From an uncultured Paracoccaceae bacterium (GTDB lineage: Bacteria > Pseudomonadota > Alphaproteobacteria > Rhodobacterales > Rhodobacteraceae), in the NCBI GenBank assembly GCA_937916485.1, contig CALFSV010000147.1, positions 1-18,429 of the forward strand: a stretch of DNA of 18,429 nucleotides, written 5' to 3'. The notes under the pieces are model-generated. The model was not told the origin of the DNA. It was given only the letters and a program-made list of their open reading frames with translations, and made no database searches. Both the position numbers and the translations under genes were made by a program. This document shows positions 6,850-14,018 of the stretch, one piece after another (position 1 is the first letter of the stretch; each line of letters begins with the position of its first letter).

Positions 6850-7929
6850 CTACGTCGGAGCGATCAACGCCGCATCCAGCCCCAGTTCATGTGCAATTTG
6901 CATAAACTCCTCGTGTAGCGGCGGGGCCACGAGGATGCCGTCAGCGCTGCGCGTTTCGCGGCAGGCCCACTCCCGGTCGCCCGGCGCCATGACCTTTTCA
7001 CCGGGCTTTGCCGGGGATGCGCGCAGGTCGGTGAGGTAGGCCGCGATTCCGGCCTCATACAGCGGTCGAGGCACGAAGCGGTCTGGATTGATGACAATGT
7101 AAAACTGTCCCAGCCGTCGAGGCGTGGACATGTCAGGCCCCGACATCGGCAGCAGTCGGGTGCAATGGCCCATCCCGGTCAGCGCAGCCGAAAGGACTTC
7201 CATCACAGCCGCCAGTCCCGCGCCCTTGAAGCCGAAGCGTGTCCCGCCAAAGGGCAGCAGCGCTGCAATCGCTGCCGGGTCAGTTGTCATCTGGCCATGT
7301 GCATCGACGCCGACATCCTCGGGAACGGGCAGGCCCTTGAGTTCGTAGTCCCTGATCCGGTTCCAGGGCACGATCGAAGTTGCCATGTCCAGAAGGAACG
7401 GCCTTTGTCCTGTCACTGGGGCCCCGAAGGCGATGGGGTTGGTGCCATGGAAGGGCGCCTGCCCGTCATGGGCAAGCACGAAAGGGTCGGAGTTGGAGAA
7501 GGCGAAGGCCAGAAACCCGGCATTTGCGGCCTCCAGCACATAGCAGCCCGCCGCTCCGAAATGCGATGAGTTGATCACGCTGATCCCGGCGATGCCGACC
7601 TCGTCTGCAAGGGCGCAGCCCTCTGCGATCGCGCGATAGCCGGCATAATGGCCAAACCCGTTGTCGGCATCGACGATCGCGGCGCCCGCCGCAGTGCGTT
7701 TCACCGAGAGCGCGGGGGAGGATTTGATGCGCCCGCCTGCGAGCGCACGGAGGTAATGCGGCAACAGGCGGATGCCATGGCTGTCGACGCCACGCAGCGA
7801 GGTTGAGACCAGCGCCTTTGCGACAGCTTCTGCTTGTTCATGTGCCGAACCGCAAGCCTTCAAGGCCGCTGCGACGAATTGGAAAATGCGGTCCTCCGGG
7901 ACCGCGATGCCCACATCCATAATCCCCAT
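6850..7929 (-). CDS. Ldh-family (malate/L-lactate/ureidoglycolate dehydrogenase type) NAD(P)-dependent oxidoreductase
   Basis: 359-residue member of the malate/L-sulfolactate/L-lactate dehydrogenase family, distinct from Rossmann-fold lactate dehydrogenases. Members interconvert 2-hydroxyacids and 2-oxoacids, or reduce cyclic imines and diketo-sugar acids. RGVDSHGI (residues 46-53), NSSHFGAAG (His123, the usual catalytic His), GTNPIAFGAP and LDMATS are all present. The start is ATG 7929 (MGIMDV) with GGGGGAG just upstream; ATG 7920 is a possible alternative, and the TTG further upstream is unlikely because it lies in the promoter-proximal leader. It is the first gene of the seven-gene operon and faces the E1 gene across a 173-base divergent promoter region. 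It could oxidise an L-2-hydroxyacid, complementing the D-specific type flavoprotein, or act on a sugar-acid intermediate. Confidence 0.92.
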   Translation of the reverse strand: MGIMDVGIAVPEDRIFQFVAAALKACGSAHEQAEAVAKALVSTSLRGVDSHGIRLLPHYLRALAGGRIKSSPALSVKRTAAGAAIVDADNGFGHYAGYRAIAEGCALADEVGIAGISVINSSHFGAAGCYVLEAANAGFLAFAFSNSDPFVLAHDGQAPFHGTNPIAFGAPVTGQRPFLLDMATSIVPWNRIRDYELKGLPVPEDVGVDAHGQMTTDPAAIAALLPFGGTRFGFKGAGLAAVMEVLSAALTGMGHCTRLLPMSGPDMSTPRRLGQFYIVINPDRFVPRPLYEAGIAAYLTDLRASPAKPGEKVMAPGDREWACRETRSADGILVAPPLHEEFMQIAHELGLDAALIAPT

Positions 7930-8102
7930 CGCTCCCCCAAAGCAGAACAATATAATATTATAATGAATTAGCCTTGGAATGATCTACTGTCAAGCTGCGT
8001 TGGGTCATGCGAATGGCTCAAATTAGGCTTGTTGATTATGCTAGTATAATATTTAATCGATCTGATCACCCTAGCCGGGCGAATCAATCCAGGGAGGCAA
8101 CT
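7930..8102. promoter_or_regulatory. Divergent promoter/operator region between the catabolic operon and the E1 gene
   Basis: AT-rich 173-base gap. On the minus strand a TTGACA occurs at 7993-7988. A TATAAT lies at 7962-7957 inside the perfect 12-base palindrome TATAATATTATA (7951-7962), though 25 bases is too long a spacer, so the real -10 may be the poor TAATTC 17 bases below the TTGACA. On the plus strand TATAAT at 8045-8050 lies in TAGTATAATATTTAAT (8042-8057), about 53 bases before the GTG at 8103. Both AT-rich islands resemble elements at 530-543 and 17823-17842, suggesting common control, plausibly by the GntR protein at 11309. Confidence 0.6.
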
Positions 8103-10505
8103 GTGGCTAAAGCATCTGTTAAGGGCCGGACAGAACCGACCGATCGCGCCAACCTGCCGGACAAGGCCTTAATGCTTGGTTTGTTCGAGCAATTGACGCT
8201 GCTCCGAAAGTTCGAAGTCGCTGCGCAGATCGCCTGTCGCAAGGGCGAAACGCCCGGCTTCCTTCACCTCTATATCGGTCAGGAGGCGTCGGGTGTCGGC
8301 GTCTGTGCCCATCTTCGCCCGACCGATTGGGTGACGTCGACCCATCGTGGACACGGCCATGCGCTTGCCAAAGGGGCAAACCCGGGCAAGGTGATGGCGG
8401 AACTCTTCGGTCGTGCCGATGGTATTTGCGGGGGCCGCGGTGGGACCATGCATCTTTATGACCGCTCGGTTGGCCTGTTCGGTACGAACGGTATCGTGGG
8501 CGCGGGGATCGGACATGCCGCCGGGGTCGGGCTTGGCGCCCGTCAACTTGGCCGCGACGATATCGGTGTGGCCTTCTTCGGCGACGGCGCGTCGAACCAC
8601 GGCTCGTTCCACGAAGTGCTGAATTTCGCCGGCGTGCAGCGGGCGCCTGCGGTTTTCGTCTGCGAAAACAATCTCTATGCCACAGCCACGCCCTACAGTC
8701 AGATCACCCTAAATCCAGAGATCGCGACGCGAGCGGCGGCCTACGGAATCCCCGGTGTCGCCGTCGACGGCAACGATGTCATGGCGGTGTGGGAGGTGAT
8801 GAAGAAAGCGACGGAGCGCGCCCGGGGCGGCGACGGCCCGACGCTCATCGAGTGCAAGACCTACCGGGTGGTCGGCCATCACGAGGGCGACCCGGTCGTC
8901 GGCTCATATCGTACTCAGGCAGAGGTCGACGAATGGATCAAGCGTGATCCTGTCGAGATGTTCCGCAACCGGCTGGTGCAAGAATACGGGATTGTCGAAG
9001 CGGGTGAATTGACGGCCATAGAAGAAAAGATCGACGGCATCGTCGCAGAGGCGCTGGACTTCGCCCGCAAGTCGCCGCTGCCCGACCCGGCGTCCGTGCG
9101 CCGCCACGTCTATGCCGACCCGATCAATCCGCCCGAGGCGACCGCGATCCGCCCTGCCGGACCGACCCGAAAGCAGGGGTGGCTGGAAGCAGTGCGCGAC
9201 GGTGTCGCCGAAGAGATGCGCGCCGATTCGGGCATCCTCTATTTCGGTGAGGGCACCGGCGAACGCGGCGGGTCTTTTGCCCATACCAAGGATCTTTGGG
9301 TCGAGTTCGGTGCGCAACGCATGGTCGACACCCCGATTTCCGAACAGGGTTTCACCGCCGCCGCCATCGGCGCCTCGGCCATCGGCGCGCGCACGATTGC
9401 AGACGTGATGTTCGCCGATTTTGCTTTTGAGGCCGCCGGGCAGATTATGCTCCAGGGTGCAAAGCTGCGCTACATGAGCAATGGCGGTATGTCGGCGCCT
9501 TTCGTGCTGCGCGCTGCCGTAGGTGCGTTGCGCAGTTCTGGCCCACATCACAGCGGCAGCTACCACCCCATCTTCGCGCAAATGCCGGGTCTTATCGTTT
9601 GCCTGCCCTCCAACCCCGCCGATGCCAAAGGGTTGATGAAAACCGCGTTGCGTGCGTCCGATCCGGTAGTCTTTCTCGAACCCAAGGCACTTTATGCCTC
9701 CAAGGGCGAGGTGCCGGAGGGCGACCATTACGTCCCGTTCGGCGTGGCCCGGATTGCGCGGCAGGGCAGGGATATCACCATCGTGGCCACCGGCCAGCTG
9801 GTCGGGCAGGCCGAAGCGGCGGCAGAGGTACTGGCGGCCGAAGGGATCGAGGCCGAGATCATTGATCCGCGCACCATCATGCCGTTCGATATCGACACTG
9901 TTATCGACAGCGTTCGGCGCACCCACCGGCTTCTGGTGGTCGACGAGGCCTGGGCAATGTGCGGGCTTGGCGGCGAAATCGCGCAAGCCGTCAACGAACT
10001 GGCGTTCGATGAACTCGACGCGCCTCCAGGGCGGCTGCATTCCGAGGCGGTGTCCCACCCCTTTGCGCCAGTCCTTGAACAGGCGATGATTGTCAACCCC
10101 GACCGCATCGCGCGGGCCGTCCTCGACGTCATAGCGGGGCGTCCCCCGGTCCCCCAGCACTGGCTTTCACAAAGCTCTGGCCGCCCCGCTGCTATCGCAC
10201 CAGTTGCGGCACCGGCGCCGCCGAAGCTGGCCGCAGCCCCGGTTCCCGTCGCCGCTTCTCCTGCGGGAGACGATGAGCCGATCATGATGCCATTCGGCGA
10301 TCTGACGGTCAGCGAAGGCACGTTGATCCGCTGGGCAAAGGCCAAGGGCGACAAGGTGATCGAAGGTGAACTGGTTGCCGAAATCGAAACCGACAAAGCC
10401 GTGGTCGAGATCGACGCGCCGGCAAGTGGCGTGCTCCATTCGGTCGAGGTCGAGGTTGGACAAGTGGTTGCCATGGGAGCGCGGATCGGCGGGATCGCTA
10501 GATGA
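8103..10505 (+). CDS. Single-chain E1alpha-E1beta-lipoyl 2-oxoacid dehydrogenase component
   Basis: 800-residue fusion that normally would be two or three proteins. Residues about 20-340 are the thiamine-diphosphate-binding E1alpha domain, with GDG at 160-162 and NN at 189-190. Residues about 357-690 are E1beta (LEAVRDGVAEEM, DTPISEQGF, then the transketolase C-terminal part). An Ala/Pro-rich flexible linker (about 697-722) leads to a C-terminal lipoyl domain (about 725-800) with the lipoylation Lys765 in EIETDKAVVEI. It would decarboxylate a 2-oxoacid (or acetoin-like compound) and transfer the acyl group to its own lipoyl arm. The start is GTG at 8103 with GGGAGG at 8092-8097; an in-frame ATG at 8007 lies upstream of the likely -10 box and lacks a ribosome site. 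The stop overlaps the next gene as ATGA. Confidence 0.93.
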   Translation: MAKASVKGRTEPTDRANLPDKALMLGLFEQLTLLRKFEVAAQIACRKGETPGFLHLYIGQEASGVGVCAHLRPTDWVTSTHRGHGHALAKGANPGKVMAELFGRADGICGGRGGTMHLYDRSVGLFGTNGIVGAGIGHAAGVGLGARQLGRDDIGVAFFGDGASNHGSFHEVLNFAGVQRAPAVFVCENNLYATATPYSQITLNPEIATRAAAYGIPGVAVDGNDVMAVWEVMKKATERARGGDGPTLIECKTYRVVGHHEGDPVVGSYRTQAEVDEWIKRDPVEMFRNRLVQEYGIVEAGELTAIEEKIDGIVAEALDFARKSPLPDPASVRRHVYADPINPPEATAIRPAGPTRKQGWLEAVRDGVAEEMRADSGILYFGEGTGERGGSFAHTKDLWVEFGAQRMVDTPISEQGFTAAAIGASAIGARTIADVMFADFAFEAAGQIMLQGAKLRYMSNGGMSAPFVLRAAVGALRSSGPHHSGSYHPIFAQMPGLIVCLPSNPADAKGLMKTALRASDPVVFLEPKALYASKGEVPEGDHYVPFGVARIARQGRDITIVATGQLVGQAEAAAEVLAAEGIEAEIIDPRTIMPFDIDTVIDSVRRTHRLLVVDEAWAMCGLGGEIAQAVNELAFDELDAPPGRLHSEAVSHPFAPVLEQAMIVNPDRIARAVLDVIAGRPPVPQHWLSQSSGRPAAIAPVAAPAPPKLAAAPVPVAASPAGDDEPIMMPFGDLTVSEGTLIRWAKAKGDKVIEGELVAEIETDKAVVEIDAPASGVLHSVEVEVGQVVAMGARIGGIAR

Positions 10506-11209
10506 ACATCGCCACGACGTCCTCAAGTCAAACGCGCCGCGCGGTGTCGCCCTATGCTCGGCGTTTGGCGCGGGAAAAGGGCATCGCGCTCGATGATCTG
10601 CCTGGCACGGGGCCGACAGGCAGGATTGTCGCCGCCGATGTCCTTGCTTATCAAGCACCGGCCACTTTGATCCTGCCCGAACAGATTCTGCCGACGAAGA
10701 TATCGCAGTCCGTTGCTTTCTCGGCAACAGTTTCACTCGTGGATTTTTTCCGGCTCGCCGCTGATGCGGCCCGCGTCGGGATGACTATCGACATCGAGGA
10801 TGCCGCGCTCAGAGCGGCAAGAACAGCCCTTGCGGTAACCGGCGTTGTAGATCAGCCCTCCATCGCCCTCGAGGTCGCTGACCGACAGATACTGATCAGC
10901 GGTGCATCCGATCTGTCGATCGGGACCGAACGCCGACTGCGTCTGGAGGTGCTGAATGATGGGGGGAACATGGCGTCGCACCCGGCGACGGCGTCCCTGC
11001 TGGTTTTGCGGGCCGCACGCGTCATGCCGGTCAACATGCCGATTCGACCGGGTCGTGCGCTTCGGATTGTGCTAGTTGTTGACACGGACCGGGAAGAGGC
11101 AAATGCGCTCCTTTGTGCTAATGCCGACAGAATTTCCGAGACACAGGCGGTCGAGTTGCTTAGCGCTTTCGTTCTTGCACTGGAAGAACCGCTCGCGCTT
11201 TTGGCGTGA
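10502..11209 (+). CDS. E2-like protein: E3-binding domain plus degenerate acyltransferase core
   Basis: 235-residue protein starting at ATG 10502, overlapping the E1 stop by four bases. Residues about 12-49 are a clear peripheral-subunit-binding domain (RRAVSPYARRLAREKGIAL, then LPGTGPTGRIVAADVL), which docks E1 or E3. The remainder resembles a shortened 2-oxoacid dehydrogenase acyltransferase domain; its end ALEEPLALLA matches the usual E2 C-terminus. The catalytic HxxxDG motif is absent: the expected place reads LVVDTDREEAN, with no His followed three residues later by DG anywhere in the C-terminal half. The N-terminal RxxxA(R/K)RM signature of E2 cores is also not seen. It has no lipoyl domain, since that is on the E1 chain. 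It likely serves as a scaffold recruiting E3; whether it still moves acyl groups to CoA is doubtful. Confidence 0.8.
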   Translation: MNIATTSSSQTRRAVSPYARRLAREKGIALDDLPGTGPTGRIVAADVLAYQAPATLILPEQILPTKISQSVAFSATVSLVDFFRLAADAARVGMTIDIEDAALRAARTALAVTGVVDQPSIALEVADRQILISGASDLSIGTERRLRLEVLNDGGNMASHPATASLLVLRAARVMPVNMPIRPGRALRIVLVVDTDREEANALLCANADRISETQAVELLSAFVLALEEPLALLA

Positions 11210-11308
11210 CGCATCGTCGATGACGTTATACGCTTTGCTCTGGTAAATGGGTAGGCGGACAGATATGACAAAATTCTGAAACCGCACTTGATATGCGAAG
11301 GATCATTG

Positions 11309-12088
11309 ATGTCGGGTGCTATTGTCACTCCAATCGAGAGGTTTCCGAGACAGAAACTGAGCCGGGAAAACGGACCCCTCTTTCAGCAGCTTGCTGACAT
11401 GATCCGCGGTCTAATCGTACGTGGTGATCTGGAGTTGGGAAGCGACCTGCCCAAGGAAGCGGAAATCGAGGCACATCTCGGCGTCAGCCTGATTACCGTG
11501 CGCCGCGCTCTTCGCGAACTCGAGGATCTGGGCATGATCCAGAAACGGTCGGCAAAGCCAGCCAAGGTCACCGCAAAAAGCCCGACCGTGCGCGCCGGAA
11601 TGAAGTTCAACTCACTCGAAGACTTGACCGATTTCACCACCGGCGCCCAGCTTGTCATAACCGAATACGGGTTGGAACGCAGCCCGGTTATCGAAAAGCA
11701 CCTAGGCATGGCGCCGGGGGAAAAAGGCTGGTGCCTGCGCGGCTATCTGGCGCAAGGCGGTCAGCCGCGCACGTTGATTACCAGCTATTTTCCGCGCGAC
11801 ATCGGCTCGCAGCTAAAGATCGAGGATTTTACCGATGTCCTGATTTTCAAGAACGTCTCTCGCTGTCTGGACATAAAGATCGAGCGCGTCCTGATCACCG
11901 CTCGCGCCGAGGTCGCCAACAAGACCCAGGCGCAGAAACTTGACATCAAGTCCGGAAGCCCGTTGATGACCACCGAAATGGTGTACCTGACGGACCGGCA
12001 ACGTACGATCGAAGTCACCGTCACCAATACCCCCTCGAAGCATTTCGTCCTGTCCTACGACGTCGCATTGCTGAACGAATCTGCCTGA
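11309..12088 (+). CDS. GntR-family transcriptional regulator with UTRA ligand domain (HutC type)
   Basis: 259-residue regulator, start ATG 11309 with GAAGGA at 11297-11302. Residues about 23-80 form the winged helix-turn-helix (GPLFQQLADMIRGLIVRG, then GSDLPKEAEIEAHLGVS and TVRRALRELEDLGMI). The usual glycine-rich wing GxGTFV is replaced by a Lys-rich AKPAKVTAK. Residues about 95-250 match the UTRA/chorismate-lyase fold that binds small effectors in the HutC subfamily (GMAPGEKGWCLRGYLAQGG and EVTVTNTPSKHFVLSYDV regions). It lies 99 bases after the E2-like gene, between the two catabolic halves of the locus, and is the only regulator in the window. It is therefore the best candidate to bind the repeated AT-rich elements in front of the surrounding transcription units. 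Confidence 0.93.
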   Translation: MSGAIVTPIERFPRQKLSRENGPLFQQLADMIRGLIVRGDLELGSDLPKEAEIEAHLGVSLITVRRALRELEDLGMIQKRSAKPAKVTAKSPTVRAGMKFNSLEDLTDFTTGAQLVITEYGLERSPVIEKHLGMAPGEKGWCLRGYLAQGGQPRTLITSYFPRDIGSQLKIEDFTDVLIFKNVSRCLDIKIERVLITARAEVANKTQAQKLDIKSGSPLMTTEMVYLTDRQRTIEVTVTNTPSKHFVLSYDVALLNESA

Positions 12089-12356
12089 GACGTGACTGCC
12101 TCTTTCTCCGATCGCGTCAAGTCTTGCCCACGACCCCAGCGCGGACAAGGACCGGAACGCGGTCCATCCATGCGACGCGTCCGCGTACGTCGGCGGAACA
12201 CTCGTTCGTCGTTTTGCACGTGATGCTCGATCCTGTTCAGGTATCGGAGCCTTTGGCGAACAAGTATAGGTTCTGACAGGACATTCAGCATGGTGGATTT
12301 ACCCGATACCTTTGTGACCCGGCAGATGTCTGCCATCGACGGCGGGAGCGTGGGCC
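12089..12356 (+). other. Intergenic region between regulator and epimerase genes
   Basis: 268 bases with little structure. A six-base-pair stem GGACCG/CGGTCC with a five-base loop lies at 12149-12165, but no T-run follows, so it is a poor terminator. A small open frame starts ATG at 12290 (MVDLPDTFVTRQMSAIDGG) and runs to 12373 out of frame across the epimerase start; it has only a weak ACAGGA upstream and is not recognised. No clear promoter is visible for the epimerase, which may be read through from the regulator gene. Confidence 0.35.
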
Positions 12357-13268
12357 ATGATCGAAAATCCTGATGATCTGCACCTGAGCGCAGGGGAAAT
12401 CACGCTTCACCTCGTCCCTTGGCTGGGCGGTAGCGTCGCAGCCTTCCGCTTTCGCACGACGGATCTCTTCCGGCCGCTGTCGGACGAAGGGCGCGAAGCG
12501 CGGCGGGTCGTCGACGCGGGGATGTTCCCGATGGTACCCTACGCGAACCGGTTGGCGGGCAACCTGATAAGGTTCCACGGTCGCGAGATCCATGTCAGGG
12601 CCAACAATCCGCCCGAGCGCTTCAACGTCCATGGCACCGGCTGGCATCGGCCCTGGAAGGTGGAACACCTCGGCCCAGCCGAGGCGCGGCTGGTTCTCGA
12701 CCTGCACGACGAACCCGAAGCCTGGACCTATCGCGCCCGCCAGAGTTTTGCGCTGGATGGATCCGGGCTCGGGGTAATTCTGGAGTTGGAGAACACGGGG
12801 CCGGAGACAATGCCCTTTGGCTTTGGCCTGCATCCATGGTTCCCGCGCGACCGCGATACGGTTCTGGGCTTCGGTGCCCGTTGGTTTCACCAGGAAGGGC
12901 CGGATATGGTCGCCCTTCCGGCTGGGCCATTGCCTGCGGACTTCCCGAACCCTGGTCCCTTGCCGGACTGGCGCCTGAACAACGATTTTGGCGGATGGTC
13001 GGGGCAGGCCGAACTGGAGTTTCCGTCGCGCGGGGTAGCATTAAGGATCAGTGCTGATCCGGTTTTCGGTCATCTGATGATTTATGCCGATCCGGAACAG
13101 CCTTTTTTCTGCGTCGAACCACAAAGCAACGCCGCAGGCGGGCTTGGGCGCGATCCTACAGCCAGCGACCCCAAAGAGGGCGTAATCCTGTTGGAACCCG
13201 GAGAAATGGCGCGAGGCAGGATCCGCTTCGATGTCTTGCCGTTGGCCCCGTCAGGGCAGAAGCCGTGA
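12357..13268 (+). CDS. Aldose 1-epimerase (galactose mutarotase family)
   Basis: 303-residue mutarotase-family protein that interconverts alpha and beta anomers of an aldose, preparing imported sugar for a dehydrogenase. Start ATG 12357 with GGGAG about ten bases upstream. PYANRLAGN (residues 61-69) carries the conserved Asn-Arg. His92 and His97 lie in NVHGTGWHRPW, His159 in FGLHPWFP is the likely general acid, and Glu254 in FCVEPQSN is the likely general base. Length fits the family. Its 3' end overlaps the convergent SDR gene by 18 bases (13251-13268). Its place beside a CUT2 sugar transporter and an SDR supports a pathway starting from a free monosaccharide rather than from a sugar acid. 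Substrate sugar cannot be read from sequence. Confidence 0.93.
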   Translation: MIENPDDLHLSAGEITLHLVPWLGGSVAAFRFRTTDLFRPLSDEGREARRVVDAGMFPMVPYANRLAGNLIRFHGREIHVRANNPPERFNVHGTGWHRPWKVEHLGPAEARLVLDLHDEPEAWTYRARQSFALDGSGLGVILELENTGPETMPFGFGLHPWFPRDRDTVLGFGARWFHQEGPDMVALPAGPLPADFPNPGPLPDWRLNNDFGGWSGQAELEFPSRGVALRISADPVFGHLMIYADPEQPFFCVEPQSNAAGGLGRDPTASDPKEGVILLEPGEMARGRIRFDVLPLAPSGQKP

Positions 13269-14018
13269 CAGCAACCCGCCATCGGCTTGCATCGCAGAAC
13301 CGGTTACAAAGCTCGCCTGGTCCGAAAGCAGGAAGGCGATGACGCAGGCGATTTCCCCCGGTTCGCCGATCCTGCCTATCCCCCGGGGCGAGAAGGTCAG
13401 GCCAACGGCCTCGGCACCGCCTGCTTCATCCAGACCGTCCAGCGTCATGCGGGTGGCGACAGAGCCGACGATGACTGAGTTCACTCGGATCAGATCCTGC
13501 GCATAGTCCAGCGCCATCTGACGCGACAACGCGACGACAGCGCCTTTGGTCGCGGCATAGGCCGGGACGCCGGGGACCGTCGCCTCGGCATGGACCGAGG
13601 CGATATTCACTACCGACCCGCCACCCGCTTGGCGGATCAGCGGTAGGGTGGCGCGGCAGATGCGAAAAATGGCAGTCAGGTTCACATCGAGCGTGCGGGT
13701 CCATTCCACATCGTCAAGCTCTTCGAGCCGTTTCCCGGTCGGATAGACACCCGCCGCATTTACGACGCCGTCGATCCCGCCAAAGGCCGTGACCATGGCC
13801 TGAACCGTGGCGCGAACATCGGTTTCCCGCGTCAAATCGGCCTCGAAGAAGGCCAGTTTTGAAGAGGAACTCTGATCCTGCAGCGCACTGCCGTCGGCTA
13901 AGTCGAGACCGGTGGCCCAGACGCTTGCCCCAAGCGTATGGAGGTGGCGAGAGGTCGCCGCGCCGATCCCGGTCGCGCCACCGGTAACGAGGATACGTTT
14001 GCCGTCCAGCATGGTCAT
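13251..14018 (-). CDS. SDR-family dehydrogenase with canonical active site (probable sugar dehydrogenase)
   Basis: 255-residue classical SDR. TGGATGIG is at residues 12-19, NAAG at 87-90, and the full catalytic tetrad Asn113 (DVNLTAIF), Ser141 (NIASVHA), Tyr154 and Lys158 (YAATK) is present. Asp39 at the end of the second strand (TGLDLAD) suggests NAD rather than NADP. The start MTMLDGK at 14018 overlaps the transporter ATPase stop as ATGA (14015-14018), so it is translationally coupled as the last gene of the transport operon. Physical linkage to the importer and, tail to tail, to the mutarotase makes it the best candidate for the first oxidation of the imported sugar. It lacks the DGGWTAGY tail (it ends ADGGLLSRLLP), so it belongs to another SDR lineage than the three at 744-4378. 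Confidence 0.93.
   Translation of the reverse strand: MTMLDGKRILVTGGATGIGAATSRHLHTLGASVWATGLDLADGSALQDQSSSSKLAFFEADLTRETDVRATVQAMVTAFGGIDGVVNAAGVYPTGKRLEELDDVEWTRTLDVNLTAIFRICRATLPLIRQAGGGSVVNIASVHAEATVPGVPAYAATKGAVVALSRQMALDYAQDLIRVNSVIVGSVATRMTLDGLDEAGGAEAVGLTFSPRGIGRIGEPGEIACVIAFLLSDQASFVTGSAMQADGGLLSRLLP

Noticed and set aside
8007..8102. N-terminal extension of the E1 protein from ATG 8007
   Set aside because: No ribosome site, it includes the AT-rich TATAAT element that is the likely promoter, and the GTG at 8103 has GGGAGG at ideal spacing.
8904..10160. 418-codon minus-strand frame opposite the E1 gene
   Set aside because: No recognisable motif; His/Arg/Gly-rich composition typical of antisense frames in GC-rich DNA, and the plus strand codes for well-conserved E1 domains.
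12149..12165. Terminator after the GntR gene
   Set aside because: Stem of only six base pairs with no following T-run.
12055..12336. Minus-strand 93-codon frame in the gap after the regulator
   Set aside because: Arg-rich, no motif, no ribosome site, and it overlaps the regulator's end antisense.
13251..13268. 18-base overlap of the epimerase and SDR ends as evidence of an error
   Set aside because: Short tail-to-tail overlaps are common in compact genomes and both C-termini look normal.
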